Shown here: positions 1-11,308 of the stretch, piece by piece
Layout of the letters: each line of letters begins with the position of its first letter
Position numbering within the stretch: the first letter of the stretch is position 1
DNA from: a virus
DNA length: 29,756 bases
Direction: 5' to 3' (one strand)
Virus record (IMG/VR): IMGVR_UViG_3300022602_000304
Span: 1-29,756 of that record
Notes under the pieces: generated by a model
What the model was told of the DNA's origin: nothing
Databases searched by the model: none
The model's input: the letters and a program-made list of their open reading frames with translations, nothing else
Position numbers and translations under genes: made by a program

Positions 1-3000
1 GCTTGTATATCTACAAACCCATAAGTTACTGCATTGAAAAACTCGTAAGATCCAGATCCTTGTATAATAAAATTTTGTATTGCACCTACAAAATCTACCA
101 TTACAATTTCATAACTACTGTTTACTAGTGTTATGCTGCCAACAAAAGTACCAGTAGGAACACCGGTTCCTACTATCAATTGTCCTACCAAAACATTAGT
201 ATTACTGCTGACAAAGAAATAGTTAGTTCCTTTAGCGCCGCCGGATGTCAATGTTTTAGTAGTAACTAACACGTTGACAGATGTTAACCCTGCGGTATAA
301 ACTGTTACTTGAGAAACATTATAATTATATCCACCTAAAGTTTTATATAAAGACACAGACATACCTGATTGTATTTTGCTAATATTAACAGCAGTAGTTG
401 AAGTATTATAAAGATAATTCAACTGCCCAGGAACCGGAACAAACAGCAAACGAGTAAGAACAGCGGTTACCGTCTGGCCGCTAGTAAATGCGCTGATACC
501 TAATGAATCAACTCCTTGAATGGTCATACCTGCTGTAATGCCGTCACTAGATGTTAGTCTTAATATTGTTCCCGAGCTATTAACGGAATCATAGATTGCT
601 GTAATTTGAGGAACAGTTGTGTAAGATAGTTTATAAACTTTACCTGTATTATTGTTGTTAGATACAGCACTGACATAAAGATTACTTGCATCAAATACAA
701 GATTAGATCCAAAATTTTCCGAAGATATAGATGGACTCAAAAATGAATCATACAACTGATAGATGTTATTGGCATCTCTCTGATAAATTGTAACTATGCC
801 GTTGTTAGAAATTCCTGTAGTATAAGGCCCGGTATCTACCGGAACATAAAATTGCTGATTCCAAAAAGGACTCAACTGAGAAGGTGTTTGTCCTACGGGA
901 ACAGGAAACAGAGCCTGAAAATATAACCCGTTATATTTGACAATATCTTGAAATAGATAAGACGACAAAGGATTATAATTTCCTTTTAAGTAACTACTAG
1001 TCGTACCGGCTGTTGGGCTACCAGTTGCCATCCAGGTTCCGTCGGGACTAAAAGCTATAACCGAGACTGGAGTGTTCGACGAAGGAACCGATTTGCTATT
1101 AAAAGGAGGTTGCAGTAGTTGTTGTTGCGTCCAAGCAACTCCGGCAGCTACCTTATTATAAAGAGCAAAAAGATTTGCTCCAACTGATATAGCGGCATTT
1201 GTACCCAATTTATTGATAGCAACAAAATTTCCAAACTTAGTGAGATTAGCAGGCTGCGGTGCATTTAATTTTTGTTGTACAAACACTGGAGCATAGATCC
1301 AATTAGCCCAAGATCCTGTACCGTCATCATCTGTCCACACAAAGTTACCAGTCTGTAAGTTGACTGGCAATATCTTATCTATATTATCAATAGAACTAGT
1401 ACGCTGTGAGACTAATGCATAAACTATTAAATTTTGTTGTTGAGTAAATGGACTAGGAACTTTGACTCCTGGAGCATCTACGGTAAATTCGTTTAGTATA
1501 ACGCTAGTAATTTTATAGAATCCATCGATGGCAGTTACTTGCGATAATCCTACATAAGATCCTACATTTAATTTAATACTATTCTGAGCTGTGATAGTCA
1601 TTACATTATTTGAATAGGTGACATTTGTCACACGAATATGCACATCTGTAAATCTATAAACATTCCAGCTAGTTGGGCCATCAAACGCACACCAGATGTA
1701 AGCGCCCTCGTTGATCTGTGTAACATCTAATTGAACTGTTCCGGTTCCTGATCCGGCACCAGTAGCAGTAAATATCGTACCAGCTGTGTTAGAAGATGAT
1801 CCTATCGCTATAAAATCTGTTGTTCCAGTGTTTATTATTTTATAACTAACTCCAGGAATAATAGAATTTACAGATTGTGCTGTAAGATCCGATAGTCTGC
1901 CAATACTAACAAAGACATCTGCGGGATTTACATATCCTGCATCTCTTAAAAATTGATTTGGTGCTGATAAAACAGGAAACGGCTGACTGTTATATCCTGT
2001 AGGCGATACATAGATATCCGACAGAGTTTGCTGTATGATAAAAGGATTAATATTAGAATTGATAGTATTTGTTAACAATGTTCCTTGGGGATTACTAATA
2101 TATTTTCCTTGATCTAATACAAATTCTATAGCTTGGAAAGCATTAGACGCTCCATATTGACTAACACGAATAGCCCACTCTTCGTAGAATGTTAAACTTT
2201 CTGCTTTGTCCAAATTTAATGCATTAAAGAGATTATTAAGGACGGTTTGTGTTCCTTTATCACGTATCATTCCTTGATAAAATTTGAATTCGCTCACATC
2301 ATCTTGAATGATATTATCAAGATATTGTCGTTTTTGGTATCCGATCAAGTGTTGCGCCATAGTTTGTTGTGCAGTATTAAAACTATCAACATCTGTACTG
2401 TAAAAATCAACAAATTGTGTTGCAATATTAGTCCAGTTTGGAAGAATCTGAGGTGTAGGTTTACTAGACAATTTTATCCATTTAGAATTAACAAATGCCG
2501 GTGCTCCTGGAATAAATTCATCTGCACTATAATAATAACTTTGATATGTAACCACATCGCCCGTATTATAATCTTGCCAAGGCTGCCATTCGTTAATAGT
2601 AGCAGAGTCAAAAATAAATCCCGGTATATCTAATCCACCATACCAGTCTGTAGTCACATATCCTGAGATTTTTAATCTATCTCTTTTGTAACCGCTAGTA
2701 GGACTGTAGATTATATCATTGAATATAGTTGTATTATCAACAATAATAACATGTTCATTTTGTATCAAATAAAAACTAGCACCGTATATGCCTTCGTCAT
2801 TCCTAGGATTATATCGAACAGAATTTCCTTGCCTATAGCTATCAAGGTTCGAAACTTCAAAAGGAGTTCCATTAACTTTGAAAATTTCGTAAGGGTTAAA
2901 TGAGTTAGTAATACTATCGACTACAGAAAGTGTAGTTGTAAAATTAAGAGCATTGGCGCCCGGGCTCAGACTAATGACGCTGGCTCCTATATTGCTAAGG

Positions 3001-6000
3001 CCTGGTAATAGAGACCATTTAGTTTCATCAAACGATTCAGCAGGGGGCAGATTATATAAGGCACTGTAATAATCGCCATCATATCTTACAACTTTTCCAT
3101 AACTATAAGGTTGCTGGGCTTGCCAATCACTCCATTTTTCTTGACCAGTACTCCAGTTTTGAGTAGTCCAGAATAGAAATTCTCTAGCAGTTGTTTCCCA
3201 GTTTGAAACTACATTGTAGTTATTATTATAATCATCAAATCTAAATCCTTGATCTTGTAGATATTCTCCGTAGCCTAATAGGAAATCTACAACTTCTTGA
3301 ATAGTTGCAAATAATGTGCCATACGGTGCTGTATAAATTTCTTTTTTATCCCAACCGTTTCTTAATATTGCAGTAACACCGCCTTGCATAGGCAGCGATG
3401 GTAATTTAGTTAAGTTTGTAGTATCAAAACTAGGTCCTGATACAAAATTTGCATTCGATCGGTAATAAACACCTTCGTATAAAATAACGTTACCTGATAT
3501 GTATTGTTGGCCCGATGCCCATGTTGCATAACTTTCACTTATTCCGCCAACGTTAATTGTATTACCCGAACTTGTGTAAGGATAATATCTAAAATAAGGT
3601 TGTGTTATACTGTATCCTTTAATTTCAAATCCTGTAGAAACTTTTGTAATAATTACTCCACTGTAGGATAATTTTTTTACAGGGCTTGATTTGTTTAAGA
3701 ATACTTTGTAGTTCTCAGCAGGTATGAAAACATTTCCTGTACTACTAGGAGTTTTAGATTCTAAAATTAGTTTGAACTGCTCTTTATTAGTGAATGCCCC
3801 GACTCTATAGCTTAATTGAACGATCATAGTATTTAGATCAGATTTATAAGAATTATAAGCCGCTACATCATTACTAAAAATGTAATTAAAAATTAAATCT
3901 ACAATATAGTTAACTAATCCAGCAGTTTGTACTCTCAAAGAACTTGAATAAACACTAGGTAATAAAATGTCTGCTGGGCGAACACGCAATCCAGTATCAG
4001 AATAAATTAGTTGCCCTGCTTTGTTTCTAATAATTCTACTTCTATCTAATAACTTGCCAAATACTTCGGCAGGTTTTAATAATATAGCTGTAGCTATAAT
4101 ACTAAAGGGATAATAACTACTACGAGTCCAAGCATTTTCTACTGGACTACCATCACCGAAAACAAAATTATTATTGATACTAGGTTGTACAGTTCCTGAT
4201 GCTAATCCCGATGCCTGCGGACTAATTAAATTTCCTTGTTCATCTACCGGCAAGTGATTCAATAAAAATGTTCTAACATAATTTGCATTAACAGATGCAG
4301 GTTGATTAGGTTCTCTAGTTATACCGTTTGCAATATCAGTCCACATAGGAATGTTATCGCTAGTATATGGTGCTGGACCATATAACGCTGTCCACCAACT
4401 TGGTTGCAGACTGAATCCCAACATTTCCCAAGGACAAATATTAGGTCTATCTGTTCCTAATAACCAACGATATACTCCCCTCCAATAGCCTGGAAGGCTT
4501 GTACCATCTGGCGCTGTATTCAAAGAATAATTAAAAGTAAAACTATTCTTTCTATCATAGTTCAATGGCGTTGTAAGATCTTTACCTACAAGGCTTACCC
4601 AGCTATAAAAATTACTAGATAAGACATTATTAAATTCTGTAAATGAATAGTCGGTAAATCGTGTGTAACTAGGAATAATACTATAGATATCAAAAATATC
4701 TGCATTGTATTTGACTTTAATATTGTTAAAAATTCTTTTTTCTAATTCAAGAATTAAATCGTCTCTGTAATCATTGTAGGCTGCGACAATACTACCATCG
4801 TGTCCTTGTATAACTTTCACCGGATTAATTAAAGTTGTATCAAGATAAATTTTTGGCGCAAATGCAGGCCACATACCTAATTTTGTTGGTGTGGCTGGAA
4901 CAAAACTGCCATCGGTGCTGTCGTATTCGTAAGTAGTAATTGTGTCGCCAGTTACTAACGGTACGCTAGGATCTATTTCTATAAATCCTTGACTATTAAA
5001 TGAATAGTCTTGACCGTATATCAATTGTACACCGTTATGATATACTCCTACTGCCTGATTACTAAGCGAATCTAAACTAAAAACCTTACTTAGTGGATAA
5101 TTTTTAATTCTATAGTCTACTACATCTAAAACAGTTACAGTGGCCGCACCATAAGGAACCATATCGCTGAGGTAATAAGGAGCAACTTTAGGTTTAGACG
5201 CATTAATCTGTTGCATAATGATATCTACAAGTTTTACAGCATCACCATCAATACCTAAAGAACTTGCAGTATTCAAAAACAATCTTTTGAAATTATTGTA
5301 ATCGTCCTTGGCCTGCTGTAGAGATCTAATAATGTTATTAGATTCCGAAGTAATATGGTATGCTGATAGACTGATAGGTCCGCTATGTTGTACAAATTTT
5401 GTACCATATTGAGTAACATTACCAAGATCTCTCAGATTACTATCGCCTGGAAAATTTCCTGAAAAATTAGTTATATTGTCAATTATACTGCTTACGTGAT
5501 CTGCTACTTCTCCTAGAGTAAAATCTACCATTGTACCATTCAAAGTATTATTTTGTAAATTGATAGGTATTTCGTAGTAGCCGTTACTATTGATAGGTTG
5601 CGAGGCAAACGCACGAATAGTTAATATATCAGTCGATTGAATAGGAGACGTTAATATTACTTGTTTATAGTAAATTGTATCTTGTATAGTCCATAGACTA
5701 GGATCTAATCTAACACCATTTATATAAATCTTAACCACTAAATCAGAAAGATTGTTTATATCATCAAATATATCTATGTTGAAATTATTTGTTATTCCAG
5801 AATTATCATAAATCCTAACAGCGGCTTGGACTGTTTTAGTCTTGCAAGTTTGCCATCCGTTTACATACACAGTATTACCTGCATAATCTAAACTTGATAA
5901 AAACCCTACATCTATTTCTTTATTTTGTAAGATGGTATTTTGCTTATACTGAAAAGAATCAGTTACAAGATTAAAATTAAAAACAATATCACCGATATTA

Positions 6001-7826
6001 TTAACATTCTGATAGCTTAGGGGAAATCCTAAATATATGTCATTGGAACCTGTAACAGAACTATTAGGCAAACTACCAGGATACGAAAAAATTGGAGTAC
6101 CGGTAAATGTAGTACCGACATAAGTAGTTTTATCTCCAAAACTTATACCATCATTATCTACTACATCAAACATTGGTGGTTGATTAATCGAACTTTTTGT
6201 TTGTCCTTTTTGCCATTTAGATCCATCGTACCAATACATACTACCTTGATTAACAGATCCTTGGCGAACTATTACTATCTGATTAAGTTCAGGTGAAGCT
6301 ACTTCTACAAGATGCAGTTGATTGCTACCGGTAGATAAATGTTTAACATCTACATATTCGACACGGAAAATTTTATTTTGTACTAGCGGATCAATGTCAG
6401 CAGTAAACAACACAAACATGCCTGGACTAAGTGCAACATTATCTATATTATAACCAGCTGTACCTTCTATAGTTAAAAATGCATCGATGGTAAAATCATC
6501 TACAAGATCTATATCTTGAATCGCAACGGTTCCTAAATTATAAAGTTTAATATCAGCATTAAATTCGATAATTGGACGCTTTGCTCTTACTGACTGATCT
6601 AATACAGGAGTCTGGTTATTAAATTTTGCACTTGCGTTAATTACATCTTGGTGGAACCAACGATTATATCTCGACCACGGGTTTCTATCTCTACTGGATC
6701 TATTAATAGTAATGTAATCTAACTTGCCTTGATAGCCGGAAGCAATGTCAAAAGGCTCAGTGTCAAACTTATCACTATCAAAATTAATAGGGCTATTTGT
6801 AGTAAATGAACTAATAATTTCTAAACTTCTCGATGGAATTAATTTGATTGCAGTTCCCACGCCCTCAACATAATATTCGTCTTGAGCATAGATAGCAGGT
6901 GTTACCTGACCGACGAAATTAAGTTTCATCCCGTTACTAAGAGCTGTGCCATCGATCAGAGTATAGGTTGCTTTCCCTAGTATTTCGGCTTCTACATTGA
7001 TTGTAGTATCTGAAAGTATAGAATAAATCTGTATCATTCCGCCTAGATTAATATCGTTTTCGCTTTGATAATATAGTATAGAAGGAGCATCAGTGGGAAC
7101 TGTAAATGTAATAGTTCCAACTTCAACTCCGTATGCACTAACAGAATCAATGTTACTATAACGATCTAACACGCCTGTACTTCTTGCAGTCTTAATACTG
7201 AAAGGATTGCCAGGACTATTAATATTAAACGTGTAGGTTTGTCCTTGATACAATTTTAATACAGGATCAGGAGTCGACCCGTCTGGAGTAAACACATATT
7301 GATTATTAGCACCTTCTTGTTGGATGGCAACACTGTACGTACTAGCTATTGGTTGTATTTGTCCGTGTACATTTATAGTTTGAGGGCCGTATGGTAACCA
7401 ATAGTAATTTTGAAAATTAACAAATTTGTCCCAATCGATATGCGGATCCCAACTGTAAAATTCTTGACTGTTTAATCTAGCATGATGACTGACGTTGCCA
7501 CCGAGTACATCAAGTTGATTTATGTAATCAATATAATCTTTGAAATAGGTAACATTTCCCAATGTATCGGTAATTGTTAACCCTGGTTCTAATTGATAAT
7601 TCTGTCTTATCTGATCTGCGGCTTGAATATAAACATCTTTACCAGTACTAGCTTTAGCATTTTTACGTCCAACATAGCCACTGATTTTAGTCAACGATCC
7701 CGGTTGATATAGTTGATCAATAGTACTCTGCAAAAACTTTCTGTTTGCGTTAGTTTGATAAAATCTAGGTAGAAGATTTACGCTGAATCCGTTTGATCCG
7801 TTAGCGTTTTTATTATTACCAGCCAT
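1..7826 (-). CDS. giant virion/baseplate structural protein, gp7 position (partial, C-terminus outside window)
   Basis: I read this frame through every line and found no stop from the ATG at 7826 to the window edge: 2,608 codons, with the C-terminus missing. The protein begins MAGNNKNANGSNGFSVNLLP. It carries an aromatic-rich NPWSRYNRWFHQDVI segment near residues 380-400, which I recall from large structural proteins next to gp6 in marine T4-like phages. In T4 the gene after 6 is 7 (baseplate wedge, 1,032 aa), so a wedge or peripheral baseplate role is inferred from position. Distal parts hold repeated CBM5/12-like modules (about residues 1430-1470, 1560-1600, 1745-1785 and 2280-2320) and FG-GAP-like propeller strands (FGNFVAINK near 2200, FGSNLVFDASNLYVSAV near 2370). 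These suggest a surface-binding, adhesin-like distal half. Its start overlaps the gp6 stop (TAATG), so it is translationally coupled. Exact gp7 orthology is not proven. Confidence 0.85.
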   Translation of the reverse strand, partial: MAGNNKNANGSNGFSVNLLPRFYQTNANRKFLQSTIDQLYQPGSLTKISGYVGRKNAKASTGKDVYIQAADQIRQNYQLEPGLTITDTLGNVTYFKDYIDYINQLDVLGGNVSHHARLNSQEFYSWDPHIDWDKFVNFQNYYWLPYGPQTINVHGQIQPIASTYSVAIQQEGANNQYVFTPDGSTPDPVLKLYQGQTYTFNINSPGNPFSIKTARSTGVLDRYSNIDSVSAYGVEVGTITFTVPTDAPSILYYQSENDINLGGMIQIYSILSDTTINVEAEILGKATYTLIDGTALSNGMKLNFVGQVTPAIYAQDEYYVEGVGTAIKLIPSRSLEIISSFTTNSPINFDSDKFDTEPFDIASGYQGKLDYITINRSSRDRNPWSRYNRWFHQDVINASAKFNNQTPVLDQSVRAKRPIIEFNADIKLYNLGTVAIQDIDLVDDFTIDAFLTIEGTAGYNIDNVALSPGMFVLFTADIDPLVQNKIFRVEYVDVKHLSTGSNQLHLVEVASPELNQIVIVRQGSVNQGSMYWYDGSKWQKGQTKSSINQPPMFDVVDNDGISFGDKTTYVGTTFTGTPIFSYPGSLPNSSVTGSNDIYLGFPLSYQNVNNIGDIVFNFNLVTDSFQYKQNTILQNKEIDVGFLSSLDYAGNTVYVNGWQTCKTKTVQAAVRIYDNSGITNNFNIDIFDDINNLSDLVVKIYINGVRLDPSLWTIQDTIYYKQVILTSPIQSTDILTIRAFASQPINSNGYYEIPINLQNNTLNGTMVDFTLGEVADHVSSIIDNITNFSGNFPGDSNLRDLGNVTQYGTKFVQHSGPISLSAYHITSESNNIIRSLQQAKDDYNNFKRLFLNTASSLGIDGDAVKLVDIIMQQINASKPKVAPYYLSDMVPYGAATVTVLDVVDYRIKNYPLSKVFSLDSLSNQAVGVYHNGVQLIYGQDYSFNSQGFIEIDPSVPLVTGDTITTYEYDSTDGSFVPATPTKLGMWPAFAPKIYLDTTLINPVKVIQGHDGSIVAAYNDYRDDLILELEKRIFNNIKVKYNADIFDIYSIIPSYTRFTDYSFTEFNNVLSSNFYSWVSLVGKDLTTPLNYDRKNSFTFNYSLNTAPDGTSLPGYWRGVYRWLLGTDRPNICPWEMLGFSLQPSWWTALYGPAPYTSDNIPMWTDIANGITREPNQPASVNANYVRTFLLNHLPVDEQGNLISPQASGLASGTVQPSINNNFVFGDGSPVENAWTRSSYYPFSIIATAILLKPAEVFGKLLDRSRIIRNKAGQLIYSDTGLRVRPADILLPSVYSSSLRVQTAGLVNYIVDLIFNYIFSNDVAAYNSYKSDLNTMIVQLSYRVGAFTNKEQFKLILESKTPSSTGNVFIPAENYKVFLNKSSPVKKLSYSGVIITKVSTGFEIKGYSITQPYFRYYPYTSSGNTINVGGISESYATWASGQQYISGNVILYEGVYYRSNANFVSGPSFDTTNLTKLPSLPMQGGVTAILRNGWDKKEIYTAPYGTLFATIQEVVDFLLGYGEYLQDQGFRFDDYNNNYNVVSNWETTAREFLFWTTQNWSTGQEKWSDWQAQQPYSYGKVVRYDGDYYSALYNLPPAESFDETKWSLLPGLSNIGASVISLSPGANALNFTTTLSVVDSITNSFNPYEIFKVNGTPFEVSNLDSYRQGNSVRYNPRNDEGIYGASFYLIQNEHVIIVDNTTIFNDIIYSPTSGYKRDRLKISGYVTTDWYGGLDIPGFIFDSATINEWQPWQDYNTGDVVTYQSYYYSADEFIPGAPAFVNSKWIKLSSKPTPQILPNWTNIATQFVDFYSTDVDSFNTAQQTMAQHLIGYQKRQYLDNIIQDDVSEFKFYQGMIRDKGTQTVLNNLFNALNLDKAESLTFYEEWAIRVSQYGASNAFQAIEFVLDQGKYISNPQGTLLTNTINSNINPFIIQQTLSDIYVSPTGYNSQPFPVLSAPNQFLRDAGYVNPADVFVSIGRLSDLTAQSVNSIIPGVSYKIINTGTTDFIAIGSSSNTAGTIFTATGAGSGTGTVQLDVTQINEGAYIWCAFDGPTSWNVYRFTDVHIRVTNVTYSNNVMTITAQNSIKLNVGSYVGLSQVTAIDGFYKITSVILNEFTVDAPGVKVPSPFTQQQNLIVYALVSQRTSSIDNIDKILPVNLQTGNFVWTDDDGTGSWANWIYAPVFVQQKLNAPQPANLTKFGNFVAINKLGTNAAISVGANLFALYNKVAAGVAWTQQQLLQPPFNSKSVPSSNTPVSVIAFSPDGTWMATGSPTAGTTSSYLKGNYNPLSSYLFQDIVKYNGLYFQALFPVPVGQTPSQLSPFWNQQFYVPVDTGPYTTGISNNGIVTIYQRDANNIYQLYDSFLSPSISSENFGSNLVFDASNLYVSAVSNNNNTGKVYKLSYTTVPQITAIYDSVNSSGTILRLTSSDGITAGMTIQGVDSLGISAFTSGQTVTAVLTRLLFVPVPGQLNYLYNTSTTAVNISKIQSGMSVSLYKTLGGYNYNVSQVTVYTAGLTSVNVLVTTKTLTSGGAKGTNYFFVSSNTNVLVGQLIVGTGVPTGTFVGSITLVNSSYEIVMVDFVGAIQNFIIQGSGSYEFFNAVTYGFVDIQ

Positions 7827-10800
7827 TAGCTGTTACTCCCAAAAGCCGAACTTGTTACAGTTTGTGTGCTTATTAAATTATTTGTAGATGATGTTGTAAT
7901 AGTTTTTAGATTAGTACTTGTAAATGCATTTACAATAACAATATTACTCGTAGTAGCACAACTAATTAAAATTTGATTGCTAGGACAGAAAATCTCAAAT
8001 AGATTTCCAAAATATAGATTCGGCTGGATTGGCACTATTGCAAAATTAATAACATCAGGGGTCAGCTGATTAATTACATAAGTGCTCAATTCGCTGAAAT
8101 AGAACGTATCTCCAAAATTCCAATTATCTAAACTAAAGAACGTATTGATCGCTGTTAAAATTCTTGCTTGTACATCTGCATTTGAAACTGCGCTATTAGG
8201 ATTAATCATCACATTAAATGTAGCTTGCAGGTTTATATCTGCCTGAGGTCCAAACAATAATTTATAACTTACAGGATGGTAAACTATTTCGTCTGAAATA
8301 GATTTAATTAAATCAAGATTAGATGATAATAATGAATTTAATTGGTCCGAACTGGGCGGTAAAGGCTGGGTTCCGGCAGATGCTAACCATTGTCTAAAGG
8401 CTGCATCGTAGTCTTTAGTTAGAACATAAACATCTATAATATTGCTAGACCCTGGATCAATTCTACTGTCATAATCTGCACTATGAACATACTGAAATTT
8501 TAACCCGCCGCGACCAATATAGACTTGATAATCTAATGTAGGTTGAAATTTATTTACAGATGATAAACTTAATCTGAAAACTGTAGCAGTGTCTATAAAA
8601 TAAAAATATGTTCCATCGGCATAAGCTCCAAGTGAACCTACGCTAGTTTGACTTGGTAGTATAACTACTGGGCCTGTTGTAGGATTATTGCTGATGTATT
8701 TGTAATCTTCTTGTCCAGAAGAAATATTATATTTTTGCTGTACAATATATTTACTGGCAACATTTACTGTAGGATTAACTATATCTAAAAATAATTGTGG
8801 GTTATCTACAATGCCAGAACCAGTAGCATCCGCAAATGAAATTACAATCTTAGTTGGATCGATATAACCATCTGCTCCGTAATATTCCGATGTAATTTGC
8901 CATGTTAAATCTTGTGTGAATGGAATTAGTTGGTCAGGTTGTGTATTTACACTCAGAACTTTTACAGTATCTAACACCACCGACGATGAAGTATTATCAT
9001 AAATTTTTGTATTACTATCAAAATAGAAAGTTAATTCGTTTTGACTTTCAAACACATAGCGTAGCTTTCTGGTACTAATAGTATACTGAATTGTATCAGA
9101 TGTAAACACTATCATCCAACTAGAGTCTAATTGCAAACTAGTAGCATCCCCTTGGCTAGCTAAATTAAAGGCTCCTGTAATATTCAAATTATTTGTAGTA
9201 ATAATCTGCCAAGATTGGCTAGAAGTATCATATCTCAATCCAAAATTGTCATTAGCCGATATCAGATCGATCATTTTGTTTATAACAGCAGAGTTCAATG
9301 TAGTATTAAATTGCGGAATAATTTGCGTAGCTATTGCGCTAGTAGGAATAACTTTATTAAGCACAACTGGTCCAAATCCAGTAGATAATACGCCAGTATT
9401 ATTAGCCGTGCCGTCACCTGACACAGATACTACTTGTGCCCATAGATAACTTGAACTATTAGGAACTGTGGCGGTTCCAGTCATTAGTGTGTTAGTAATT
9501 GTATTAAAGTATTTTCCAGAAGGAGCTACAAATTTTATCAAAGATCCTGCCGTAACATATTTTAGATCTGTTTGTGTATAAGAACCTAACTGATAAGGAG
9601 TATTCTCTCCAGGAACACTCAAGTATCCGGTAACACTATTGCTGTCTGTGGTCACACTCACCCACGATACATTCAAGCTGACGCTCAGATAATCTAAAAA
9701 ATTAGCATAATAAAAATTTCGTAGATCTGGTAATTTTAAGATATCATATACAGTATTGGTAATAATACCTTCTATATCAAGAGTTGTGTTCCATGTAAAA
9801 TTTATAGAATCAGTATATACTTCTTGATATAATATACCATCATCAGCAAATAAATTCGTTGAACTGTATTTTCCGGTAGGATCTGTTAAGTCAAAATAAC
9901 GACTGATTCCACTGCTAGATCTATTGATAGATTTTACTTTTAGCACTTGTAAACTGGCAGCCAACGGACTAATATTATAATCCTCGCCAGTTATCATTCT
10001 GTTTTGTGTATAGTATGTTTGTGGAGCATTAGTTTTAATGCTGGCATTAGTTTCAGATGATGTGCTGTTTGTTACACTTGTAGCAAGACTTAAACTAACT
10101 GTTAGCGTTTCTGTTTGATTACTGGCACTAGTATATGGTATACTAAAAATAATATTAACTATGTCGCTAGGATTTATTGTGTATGATAAACCGTTACTAG
10201 TTCTATAATATATTCTAAAATTGCCTTGTGGCAGTTGGCCAAATGTTCCATCTCCAAAACTTAAACTAATAGCGTCACTAGCTCTAGTAACAATGCTATA
10301 GATAGTTTGAATTGTATTATCCAGATTATTATAGATAACACTATTACCGGCTGTTGAAGGAACAGGTGTCCAGAGTGTTTTTTCTAAACCAGTGCTTTGA
10401 TCTAATTGATATAACCATACATCAGAGTCATTAATATTTTGTGTATTAATGTCTATACTTTGATTACTTGTAGGTTGGGCCACTGTAAATGTTCCCTGGT
10501 TTAGAGTCCCCTGTGTAAAATTAAAAAAGAAACCAGTACCTGGACTGCTTGCGCCATAACCGTCATCCGCATAAATGCAAGCTATACTATTGCCTACTTT
10601 AGGAGCCTCTTCATAAACATAAGTCTCACCTTTGAAAGTAGTACTAGTAATCTCAAAGTCCATATTACGACCCGATACAGTTTTACTAAATGGATAAACT
10701 GGTACATCAGTATTGCTTGCATTAAATCTATATTGTGCCGTTGGTACTCCGTAGATTGTAGCACTATCGACTGGATTTCCAAATTTTTGTGTTGCAGGCA

Positions 10801-11290
10801 AGGCGGCATTAATAATGCTGATAAATTGATTGTACCAGTTGCTGTTACTAGGATCATTCCATGTTACATATTGCCCTGATAAATTTCTGCCGTTATTATC
10901 GATGACAGACTCAGTTGTTTGTACTGAATTAAATTTTAATAAACCTTGAGCGGGCGTATTTCGTTTAGCATTATAGTTAATCATACGTGCTAAACGTAGC
11001 ACACTGTCTCGGCGCTCGGCTAATTCTAAGAAATTTTCGCGAGCATTAAGATCTACACGGAAAGCAATACTTTGACCTATATAGGCAATTAAATCTATAA
11101 GAGCAAGATATTCGCTAGATTCTATATAATCATTAAAATCTTCAGGAAAATTAGTACGAATGTACTCAATCATCGTACGACGTAGATTTTCAAAATCATA
11201 GCTTTGAAAATCTGCATTCTTGAAAGACTGATAAATTTTTTGCCAATCTTCTGATATTAATAGATTATTTTGACGATCCGTTGAGCTCAT
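7826..11290 (-). CDS. 6: baseplate wedge protein gp6
   Basis: This is the gp6 subunit, which dimerises to form the inner ring of the baseplate around the hub. The N-terminal 130 residues carry the family signature: a helical stretch around YIESSEYLALIDLIAYIGQS, then VDLNARENFLELAERRDSVL and a MINYN turn. Residues about 345-385 have the SFGDGTFGQLPQGNFRIYYR segment, followed by the NRMITGEDYN motif near 435. The C-terminal part (FNVMINPNSAVS, then a helix ending in VINQLTPDV) is the baseplate J-like end. At 1,154 aa it is much longer than T4 gp6 (660 aa), and the extra material lies in the middle. The ATG at 11290 is preceded by AGGA at 7 nt spacing and by a late-type promoter just upstream. 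The stop overlaps the ATG of the next gene by one base. Confidence 0.93.
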   Translation of the reverse strand: MSSTDRQNNLLISEDWQKIYQSFKNADFQSYDFENLRRTMIEYIRTNFPEDFNDYIESSEYLALIDLIAYIGQSIAFRVDLNARENFLELAERRDSVLRLARMINYNAKRNTPAQGLLKFNSVQTTESVIDNNGRNLSGQYVTWNDPSNSNWYNQFISIINAALPATQKFGNPVDSATIYGVPTAQYRFNASNTDVPVYPFSKTVSGRNMDFEITSTTFKGETYVYEEAPKVGNSIACIYADDGYGASSPGTGFFFNFTQGTLNQGTFTVAQPTSNQSIDINTQNINDSDVWLYQLDQSTGLEKTLWTPVPSTAGNSVIYNNLDNTIQTIYSIVTRASDAISLSFGDGTFGQLPQGNFRIYYRTSNGLSYTINPSDIVNIIFSIPYTSASNQTETLTVSLSLATSVTNSTSSETNASIKTNAPQTYYTQNRMITGEDYNISPLAASLQVLKVKSINRSSSGISRYFDLTDPTGKYSSTNLFADDGILYQEVYTDSINFTWNTTLDIEGIITNTVYDILKLPDLRNFYYANFLDYLSVSLNVSWVSVTTDSNSVTGYLSVPGENTPYQLGSYTQTDLKYVTAGSLIKFVAPSGKYFNTITNTLMTGTATVPNSSSYLWAQVVSVSGDGTANNTGVLSTGFGPVVLNKVIPTSAIATQIIPQFNTTLNSAVINKMIDLISANDNFGLRYDTSSQSWQIITTNNLNITGAFNLASQGDATSLQLDSSWMIVFTSDTIQYTISTRKLRYVFESQNELTFYFDSNTKIYDNTSSSVVLDTVKVLSVNTQPDQLIPFTQDLTWQITSEYYGADGYIDPTKIVISFADATGSGIVDNPQLFLDIVNPTVNVASKYIVQQKYNISSGQEDYKYISNNPTTGPVVILPSQTSVGSLGAYADGTYFYFIDTATVFRLSLSSVNKFQPTLDYQVYIGRGGLKFQYVHSADYDSRIDPGSSNIIDVYVLTKDYDAAFRQWLASAGTQPLPPSSDQLNSLLSSNLDLIKSISDEIVYHPVSYKLLFGPQADINLQATFNVMINPNSAVSNADVQARILTAINTFFSLDNWNFGDTFYFSELSTYVINQLTPDVINFAIVPIQPNLYFGNLFEIFCPSNQILISCATTSNIVIVNAFTSTNLKTITTSSTNNLISTQTVTSSAFGSNS

Positions 11291-11308
11291 TATACTATCC
11301 TGTTTTAG

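Noticed and set aside
2247-2633. Rightward 128-codon frame inside the giant leftward gene
   Set aside because: The leftward frame is open throughout and carries repeated protein modules; this one has no ribosome binding site or recognisable sequence.
1-7826. Possible frameshift or stop splitting the giant gene
   Set aside because: I read the leftward frame through every line and found no in-frame TAA, TAG or TGA, so it is treated as one gene.
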